Of a stretch of DNA of 11,585 nt, positions 7,048 to 11,585 are shown piece after piece. A program made the translations under genes and the position numbers. The notes below the pieces were generated by a model. It saw only the letters and a program-made list of their open reading frames with translations, searched no databases and was not told where the DNA came from. Each line of letters opens with the position of its first letter. Positions within the stretch are counted from its first letter, which is position 1. Source of the DNA: JADKCL01 sp046050405 (GTDB lineage: Bacteria; Bacteroidota; Bacteroidia; J057; JADKCL01); NCBI GenBank assembly GCA_046050405.1, contig JBJOPY010000217.1:1-11585 (forward strand), read 5' to 3'.

Positions 7048-7582
7048 GCAAGCTGGAATATACGTTGATCATGGAGAGAACCGAACCGCCCCCAAAGGTA
7101 AATCGGGCGGATGAAATGCGAAAGGGACGCACCAAATTTTAAGGGGGCCGCCCATGGGCCTCGCTAGGAAGAAACCGATCGTATGTCGTACGTGCTTGGT
7201 CAATTACCAACCGGTCGGCCACTAAAAGTGAAGGTGGACGCCAAGAGAGATTGGATCGCAGCAATTGTCTGGCTATTGAACAAGCGCGGAATTAGGGCGG
7301 ATGCAGTTGCCAGTGACTCGGTAGGGAGTCATGAATGAATGGTGCAGCATGCAATTTGGCAGGTGATCTTTTCTCGGAGGAGAGGAAAGGGACAAGGCAG
7401 ACGAAAGTGACACGCTCGACACTGAACGCATCGGGTTGAAACCAGCAAACAGGAACAAAAGCCATGATGGGAGGCCATTTCGATTGCATTTTTTTGCGCC
7501 CCCTCAATGATCGGGAAATGTTCCAGGTAGTTTGAGTGCCTCCTATGTCGTTGATTTCTTACTATCTTCGCTCTGCCTTAGC
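7048..7582. other. Long intergenic region between divergent transcription units
   Basis: About 535 bases separate the GTG of the minus-strand lipoprotein gene from the likely ATG of the plus-strand IPExxxVDY-like gene. Apart from the lipoprotein promoter candidate I see no gene: the short open frames on both strands show no recognisable motif. It contains the palindrome GCCCATGGGC (7150-7159), an inverted repeat TTGGT/ACCAA (7196-7210) and an inverted repeat TGACTC/GAGTCA with a six-base loop (7314-7331). No full TAnnTTTG box is present on the plus strand, so the promoter of the pyk unit is not located. A purine-rich stretch lies near 7375-7405 and a run of eight T residues near 7489-7496. 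The region could hold a leader RNA or the remnant of a lost gene; neither can be shown from sequence alone. Confidence 0.55.
7093..7123 (-). promoter_or_regulatory. Bacteroidota-type promoter candidate for the lipoprotein gene
   Basis: On the minus strand a TTTC element (7120-7123) is followed by a 19-base spacer and TACCTTTG (7093-7100). This fits the known Bacteroidota primary sigma consensus TTTG-N19-TAnnTTTG with a single mismatch, in the -33 element. The -7 box lies about 45 bases ahead of the GTG start at 7047. Read by eye only. Confidence 0.5.
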
Positions 7583-7993
7583 ATGAATTCCGTGGCAAGA
7601 AGGAACGTCCTTGATTTTGATCCCGACCAGCACATTGCCGTGATTGGCATCGCTTCCAACGATATGGTCTGGAGGCTCTGCTGGAAGTTGAATCAGGCCC
7701 TAGGCATCAACCTAGCGACGGCAGAAGATGATTTAGCCCAGACAAGGGTTCCGATTCTCTACGCAGATGATGAGTCTGACCCGGAATTTGACTATATTTT
7801 TTTTGAAAATGTCCTCAAGCGCTCACAAGGGACGAAGCTAGCTACAACGTTTCGGTTCTGGTTGGTGGTCAAGGGCAAGAAGGATCGGCGCGCGGAGACA
7901 GACGCACTCGTGAGGGTCATTTCTGAGATCGACATCGTCTCCATGGCGTTAAATCTCACCGATGAAAAGGACATCAAAAAACTACTCCCGTGA
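7583..7993 (+). CDS. IPExxxVDY-family-like small protein, upstream partner of pyk
   Basis: I place the start at the ATG at 7583 (MNSVARRNVLDFDPDQH), giving 136 residues. A TTG at 7532 could add 17 hydrophobic residues but does not match the family start. The order of elements fits the IPExxxVDY family of Bacteroidota, a protein of unknown function typically encoded beside pyk: LDFDPDQHIAVIGIASND near the N-terminus, WRLCWKLNQALGINLA, a central acidic segment ending in FDYIFFENV, then a strand corresponding to VDYFLKIEG (here FRFWLVVKG) and a final regulatory-looking segment ALVRVISEIDIVSMALNL. The signature motif itself is degenerate, so the assignment rests on position and general pattern. 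Its stop overlaps the pyk GTG start by four bases, which implies translational coupling. Confidence 0.68.
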   Translation: MNSVARRNVLDFDPDQHIAVIGIASNDMVWRLCWKLNQALGINLATAEDDLAQTRVPILYADDESDPEFDYIFFENVLKRSQGTKLATTFRFWLVVKGKKDRRAETDALVRVISEIDIVSMALNLTDEKDIKKLLP

Positions 7994-9423
7994 ATTTTAC
8001 AAAGTTCAATCGCACGAAGGTGGTCTGTACCATCGGACCCGCATCCAATACGGAGCCAATGCTTCGAAAAATGATCCTCGCAGGGATGGATGTAGCACGG
8101 CTCAACTTTTCACATGGAACCCATGACGAGCATGCAGTGGTGATTGCAATGATCCGAAAACTCAGCGAGGAGCTCGGCACTCCAGTTTCGATCCTCCAAG
8201 ATCTGCAGGGGCCGAAGATCAGGGTGGGGAAATTGGATGCTCCCTATCCAGTGAAGCCCGGTGACCGCATTTTTCTGAGCACCAGCTTGGACGAGCAAGA
8301 CGGAAACGTCTTGCCGATGCAGTATGAGACTTTCGCGCAGGATGTCAAGGTCGGCGACCTGATCCTGGCAGACGACGGCAAGGTAGCGCTGACCGTGATT
8401 TCCACCAACAAGCGGGACAAGGTGGAACTTGAAGTGGTTTACGGTGAGGCCATCGGCAGCAAAAAAGGGGTGAACCTGCCGTATACTTCGATCTCCATGT
8501 CCGCACTGTCTGAAAAGGATACAAGGGATCTCTACTTCGGGATTGAGCAAAAGGTGGATTGGGTGGCCCTGTCCTTCGTGCGAACCGCCCAGGAGGTGCG
8601 CGACCTGAAGTCCCTCATCGAGGAAGCGGGAAGCGACATCAAGGTGATGAGCAAGATCGAGAAGCCAGAGGCACTCAAAAACATCGACGAGATCATCGCA
8701 GAGAGTGACGGGATCATGGTCGCCAGGGGGGATCTGGGAGTCGAAATCCCATTGGAACAGGTTCCGATGTGGCAAAAACGCATCATTCGCAAGTGCAATC
8801 AGCTGGGTAGGCCGGTGGTAGTCGCCACGCAGATGATGGAGAGCATGATCGAAAATCGGCGCCTGACCCGGGCCGAGGCCAACGATGTGGCGAATGCCGT
8901 GACCGACGGGGCAGATGCCGTGATGCTCAGCGGGGAAACCGCCATTGGCAAATATCCCATCGAGACCATCCAGAGCATGGAGAAGATCATCGAGATCGTC
9001 GAGAGCAGCATGGATGAGATCTATTTCCGGAACATGGTTGCCGACAAGGCCTCGCCGACATTCATCCATGACTGCACGATCATACACGGCTGCGGCCTGG
9101 CGCAGCAAACCGGTGCAACGGCGCTCGTGGGCATGACCGCATCCGGCTACACGGCATATCAACTCGCAAAATGCCGACCCAAGAGCAACATCTATATCTT
9201 CACCCACAACCGTCGCATGATCCACATGCTGAACTTGGTATGGGGGGTGCGCGTGTTCTACTATGACAATGACGAAGGCACTGACAAAACCATCGAGGAG
9301 ACCACCGAAATCCTAAAGCAGCATCGCCTCGTCAAGCGTGACGACATTTTGATCCATTTTGCATCGATGCCCTTGCGGCAGCGCCTTCGCACCAATGCCA
9401 TCAAGATTGCAAGGGTGGATTGA
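7990..9423 (+). CDS. pyk: Pyruvate kinase
   Basis: Pyruvate kinase transfers the phosphate of phosphoenolpyruvate to ADP, the last step of glycolysis, in the cytoplasm. The 477 residues are a normal bacterial length. Visible motifs are CTIGPASN (13-20), RLNFSHGTH (37-45), QDLQGPKIRVG (70-80), the catalytic lysine K222 in VMSKIEKPEAL with metal-binding E224, MVARGDLGVEIP (243-254, D248), VVATQMMESMI (277-287) and RLTRAEANDVANAVTDGADAVMLSGETAIGKYP (291-323). A C-terminal domain follows from about residue 355, where the allosteric site lies in related enzymes. The start is GTG at 7990 inside the GTGA overlap with the upstream gene; translation gives MNFTKFNRTKVVCTIG, matching the family N-terminus. 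It converges with fbaA 47 bases downstream. Confidence 0.97.
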   Translation: MNFTKFNRTKVVCTIGPASNTEPMLRKMILAGMDVARLNFSHGTHDEHAVVIAMIRKLSEELGTPVSILQDLQGPKIRVGKLDAPYPVKPGDRIFLSTSLDEQDGNVLPMQYETFAQDVKVGDLILADDGKVALTVISTNKRDKVELEVVYGEAIGSKKGVNLPYTSISMSALSEKDTRDLYFGIEQKVDWVALSFVRTAQEVRDLKSLIEEAGSDIKVMSKIEKPEALKNIDEIIAESDGIMVARGDLGVEIPLEQVPMWQKRIIRKCNQLGRPVVVATQMMESMIENRRLTRAEANDVANAVTDGADAVMLSGETAIGKYPIETIQSMEKIIEIVESSMDEIYFRNMVADKASPTFIHDCTIIHGCGLAQQTGATALVGMTASGYTAYQLAKCRPKSNIYIFTHNRRMIHMLNLVWGVRVFYYDNDEGTDKTIEETTEILKQHRLVKRDDILIHFASMPLRQRLRTNAIKIARVD

Positions 9424-9437
9424 TGACAGGTTCAGAA

Positions 9438-9450
9438 AGGGAGCTTCCCT
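9438..9450. terminator. Weak hairpin between convergent pyk and fbaA
   Basis: AGGGA (9438-9442) and TCCCT (9446-9450) form a 5-bp stem with a three-base loop, in the 47-base gap between the two convergent stop codons. No T-run follows on either strand. It may serve as a small bidirectional terminator, but it is weak and could be chance. Confidence 0.3.
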
Positions 9451-9470
9451 GAATACGCCACAGCGTCCTC

Positions 9471-10532
9471 TCAGCGGTGCTGGTTGCTGCCGATTGCGTT
9501 CAGGTCCTCGAAGGCAATCGCCAACCGCTTCGCCATGGACTTCTCGCCTTCGCGCAACCAGACACGGGGATCGTAGAATTTCTTGTTTGGAGCATCAAGG
9601 CCTTCGGGATTGCCGAGCTGGCCTTGAAGGTAGGCTTCCTTGGACTTGTAATAATTGAGTATGCCATCCCAGAATGCCCATTGCGTATCGGTGTCTATGT
9701 TCATTTTGATCACGCCATAGCTGATGGCCTCGCGAATCTCTTCCCGGCTCGAACCCGACCCGCCATGGAAAACAAAATTCACTGGATTCGGGGCTGTGCC
9801 GAAGGTCGCCTGGATGTGTTCCTGGGAGTTTCGCAGAATCTTCGGGGTGAGCTGCACATTGCCGGGTTTGTACACACCGTGTACATTCCCGAAGGCTGCG
9901 GCGATCATGAAGTTGGGACTGACATTGCTCAGCTCGCGATAAGCGTAGGCCACCTCCTCGGGCTGTGTGTAAAGCCTGGCATTGTCCACGTCGCTGTTGT
10001 CCACGCCATCCTCTTCTCCCCCGGTGACCCCCAGCTCTATCTCCAGGATCATGTCCAGCTTGTGCATCCGCTCGAGATAACGCTTGCAAGTTTCGATGTT
10101 CTCCCTCACGGGCTCCTCGCTCAGATCGAGCATGTGGCTCGTGTAGAGGGGGCGTCCCGTGGTTCGGTAGTGTTTTTCACTGGCAACGATGAGCCCATCC
10201 ACCCATGGCAGGAGCTTGCGGGCGGAGTGGTCAGTGTGCAGAATGACGTCGATGCCATACAGTTCTGCAAGGCGGTGTATATGTTCTGCTCCGCTAATCG
10301 CACCGGCGATGGCCGCCCGCTCGCCAGCATTGTTCAGGCCTTTTCCTGCATAGAAGAGGGCACCCCCATTTGAAAACTGAATGATCACCGGGGAGTTGAC
10401 ATCCCTTGCCGATTCCAGAACTGCATTGACCGAACCTGTGCTGACGACATTCACGGCAGGCAAGGCAAATTGATGTTCTTTTGCAATCTCAAACAGATCC
10501 TGTGCTTCAATACTGTTTAGAACGTGAGCCAT
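9471..10532 (-). CDS. fbaA: Class II fructose-bisphosphate aldolase, FbaA type
   Basis: This zinc enzyme splits fructose 1,6-bisphosphate into glyceraldehyde 3-phosphate and dihydroxyacetone phosphate, and runs in reverse in gluconeogenesis. The 353-residue protein follows E. coli FbaA closely along its length. The catalytic Asp and first zinc ligand are in HTDHSARKLLPW (99-110, D101 and H102); TGGEEDGVDNS (170-180) supplies E174; the other zinc histidines are H218 in FGNVHGVYKPGN and H256 in FVFHGGSGSS; substrate-binding MNIDTDTQWA (277-286) carries N278. NKKFYDPRVWLREGEKSMAKRL near the C-terminus is also typical. The ATG at 10532 starts the family N-terminus. It is transcribed alone, toward pyk, from a promoter candidate at 10585-10616. 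The right-hand IS ends about 100 bases upstream of the gene. Confidence 0.97.
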   Translation of the reverse strand: MAHVLNSIEAQDLFEIAKEHQFALPAVNVVSTGSVNAVLESARDVNSPVIIQFSNGGALFYAGKGLNNAGERAAIAGAISGAEHIHRLAELYGIDVILHTDHSARKLLPWVDGLIVASEKHYRTTGRPLYTSHMLDLSEEPVRENIETCKRYLERMHKLDMILEIELGVTGGEEDGVDNSDVDNARLYTQPEEVAYAYRELSNVSPNFMIAAAFGNVHGVYKPGNVQLTPKILRNSQEHIQATFGTAPNPVNFVFHGGSGSSREEIREAISYGVIKMNIDTDTQWAFWDGILNYYKSKEAYLQGQLGNPEGLDAPNKKFYDPRVWLREGEKSMAKRLAIAFEDLNAIGSNQHR

Positions 10533-10584
10533 ATCAGTGTGTTGATTTCGATTAAGAAGAATGCCAACAAATAGGATTCGGTTG

Positions 10585-10616
10585 CAAATCTAGGAGCTTG
10601 ATTTTGGAAAAGGAAA
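10585..10616 (-). promoter_or_regulatory. Bacteroidota-type promoter candidate for fbaA
   Basis: On the minus strand TAGATTTG (10585-10592) is an exact match to the TAnnTTTG -7 element. A TTTC (10613-10616) lies 20 bases upstream of it, a near match to the TTTG -33 element. The -7 box is about 53 bases ahead of the ATG. The whole element lies just outside the IS, whose end is at about 10635. Confidence 0.45.
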
Positions 10617-10634
10617 CATGAAAAAGCGGAATCT

Positions 10635-11585
10635 AGGGCAAACGCATTACAAATATCTTACTCGTTGCGTAATCCACAGTTGGGCTGCTAAAGTATGACT
10701 TTGTGCTTTCGTTTCGAATGCCTAGTATTCCGAAAAAGTGGATTGCACATGGAAAAAGAACATATTGACCCGTTGAAACGCCATTTGTCGAAAGTCGAAG
10801 CCCCCGCATCAACCGGAAGAAGCTCCATTTGCCCGGTGACATCCTCCTCTTGACCATCATGGCCGTGGTCTGCGGCTGCGAGGAGTGGGAAGAGATCGAG
10901 CTGTTCGGCAAGACACGGCAGGACTTCCTTCGGGAGCACCTCCGGCTTTCAAACGGAATCCCCTCCCAAGATACGATCCGTCGTGTTTTCATGCGGTTCA
11001 AGCCCGGCTCATTTGAATCGGTGCTCCTGCGGTGGGCGGGTTCACTGGGCGGAGGCCGGGCAGACAGGTGGCCATCGGCTTGGACGGTAAGACCAGTCGC
11101 GAGTCGCATGACAAGGGCCAGAAACCCATCCATGTTGATGACGCTTGGGCGAATTCCAGTGGGCTTGTCCTCGGGCAGGTGAAGGTGGACCCCAAAAGCA
11201 ACGAAATCACTGCAATCCCCCAATTGCTGGACGAGCTGGACGTGGAGGGGGACATCGTCACCATCGACTCAATGGGCTGCCAGAAGGACATTGCCCGGAA
11301 GATCCTCGACTGCCGGGCGGACTGTGTCCTCGCGGTCAAGGGAAACCTGCCTGGCCTCGAGGTTCAAATCAAGCAATCCTTCGTTTTGGAAAAGCCGGAA
11401 GAAACCTTCCTGACTGTTGAAAGCAACCACGGGAGAATCGAAACAAGGAAATACTCCCTGGTTGGGAACCTGAAGTGGATCGGGGTGAAGGACCAATGGC
11501 CGGGCCTGAATGCCATCGTGAAGGCCGGGCGGAAGCGGGAAACCGGGGGCTCCGTCCAGGAGGAGACGAAGTACTTCATCACCAG
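10635..11585 (+). mobile_element. Second ISAs1-family copy, decayed, right part cut by the window edge
   Basis: This copy begins at agggcaaacgcatta (10635-10649) and runs rightward out of the window. It aligns with the left copy both upstream of and through the transposase, with many substitutions upstream and fewer in the coding part. The orientation is opposite to the left copy, so both point outward from the 10-kb core. The distal end and target duplication are not visible. Confidence 0.85.
10749..11585 (+). pseudogene. ISAs1-family transposase with two frameshifts, 3' end missing at the window edge
   Basis: The reading frame starts at ATG 10749 with MEKEHIDPLKRHLSKVE, as in the left copy. 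Near 10796-10802 one base is missing relative to that copy, and the ATG frame stops at TGA 10851. The sequence continues in the -1 frame as DILLLTIMAVVCGCEEWEEIELFGKTR to about 11050. There two extra bases relative to the left copy shift it again; the next frame gives GLDGKTSRESHDKGQ, TIDSMGCQKDIARKIL and VESNHGRIETRKYSL, and stays open to the edge. The DDE residues are thus all recognisable (D in LDGK, D in IDSMG, E in HGRIE) but lie in a different frame from the start. This copy is probably inactive unless the shifts are sequencing errors. Confidence 0.85.

Noticed and set aside
7292..7507. Small minus-strand open frames in the long intergenic region
   Set aside because: No motif, signal or start context supports them and they overlap each other in different frames.
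8110..9225. Open frame of 371 codons on the minus strand, antisense to pyk
   Set aside because: It is a mirror of the strongly conserved pyruvate kinase, His/Asp-rich and without any family motif.
9477..10373. Open frame of 298 codons on the plus strand, antisense to fbaA
   Set aside because: fbaA on the minus strand matches its family end to end; the antisense frame has no motif.
10749..11110. Programmed ribosomal frameshifting in the right transposase
   Set aside because: The left copy encodes the same stretch in one frame, and two separate recoding events would be needed.
10633..11223. Minus-strand open frame of 196 codons within the right IS, similar to a plus-strand frame in the left IS
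   Set aside because: Both are antisense reflections of the same transposase; their similarity follows from IS homology, not coding selection.
1..11585. Composite transposon carrying the whole core
   Set aside because: The cargo is essential metabolism without any accessory or resistance gene, and one IS copy is frameshifted; independent insertion or rearrangement is more likely.
1..11585. CRISPR array, tRNA, rRNA, phage genes or defence system
   Set aside because: No regularly spaced repeats, tRNA-like folds or related protein motifs were seen on either strand.

Overview
The window looks like a chromosomal segment from a member of the Bacteroidota (possibly a Saprospiria-type lineage, since it is fairly GC-rich for the phylum; that placement is inference). 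The evidence is the efp-accB-accC cluster with a biotinyl motif of the EAMKL type, an IPExxxVDY-like small protein directly upstream of pyk, a Bacteroidota-type multi-spanning membrane protein with a C-terminal NLFQTFQYGRGILHYD motif, and two promoter candidates of the TTTG-N19-TAnnTTTG kind.

Layout from left to right. Positions 1-658 hold the 5' part of an ISAs1-family insertion sequence on the minus strand, cut by the window edge. Positions 659-820 hold hairpins and no gene. Positions 821-3291 hold two minus-strand genes for glycan chemistry: a DPM1/GtrB-like polyprenyl-phosphate sugar synthase followed by a multi-pass GT-C-like membrane protein. A GC-rich hairpin separates them from the minus-strand cluster efp-accB-accC (5935-3463). 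A second strong hairpin (5991-6018) separates efp from a minus-strand lipoprotein gene (7047-6043), which has its own promoter candidate. A gene-poor stretch of about 535 bp (7048-7582) divides the minus-strand block from a plus-strand pair, the IPExxxVDY-like gene and pyk, which overlap by 4 bases. Class II fructose-bisphosphate aldolase (fbaA, minus strand) converges on pyk. From 10635 to the right edge lies a second copy of the same IS, on the plus strand, with two frameshifts in its transposase.

How the genes fit together. pyk and fbaA are central glycolysis and gluconeogenesis enzymes. accB and accC make the biotin carrier and biotin carboxylase of acetyl-CoA carboxylase, which commits acetyl-CoA (downstream of pyruvate) to fatty-acid synthesis; efp rescues ribosomes at polyproline stretches. 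The GT2/GT-C pair fits a two-step scheme in which a lipid-linked sugar donor is made at the inner face of the membrane and used by a membrane glycosyltransferase on the outer face.

The core is mostly ordinary housekeeping DNA. I see no defence system, CRISPR array, phage or biosynthetic cluster. The unusual points are the two outward-facing inverted IS copies bounding about 10 kb of housekeeping genes, the TTG start of accC with a tiny overlapping AUG reading frame, the degenerate IPExxxVDY protein coupled to pyk, the uncharacterised membrane glycosyltransferase pair, and the long gap upstream of pyk.
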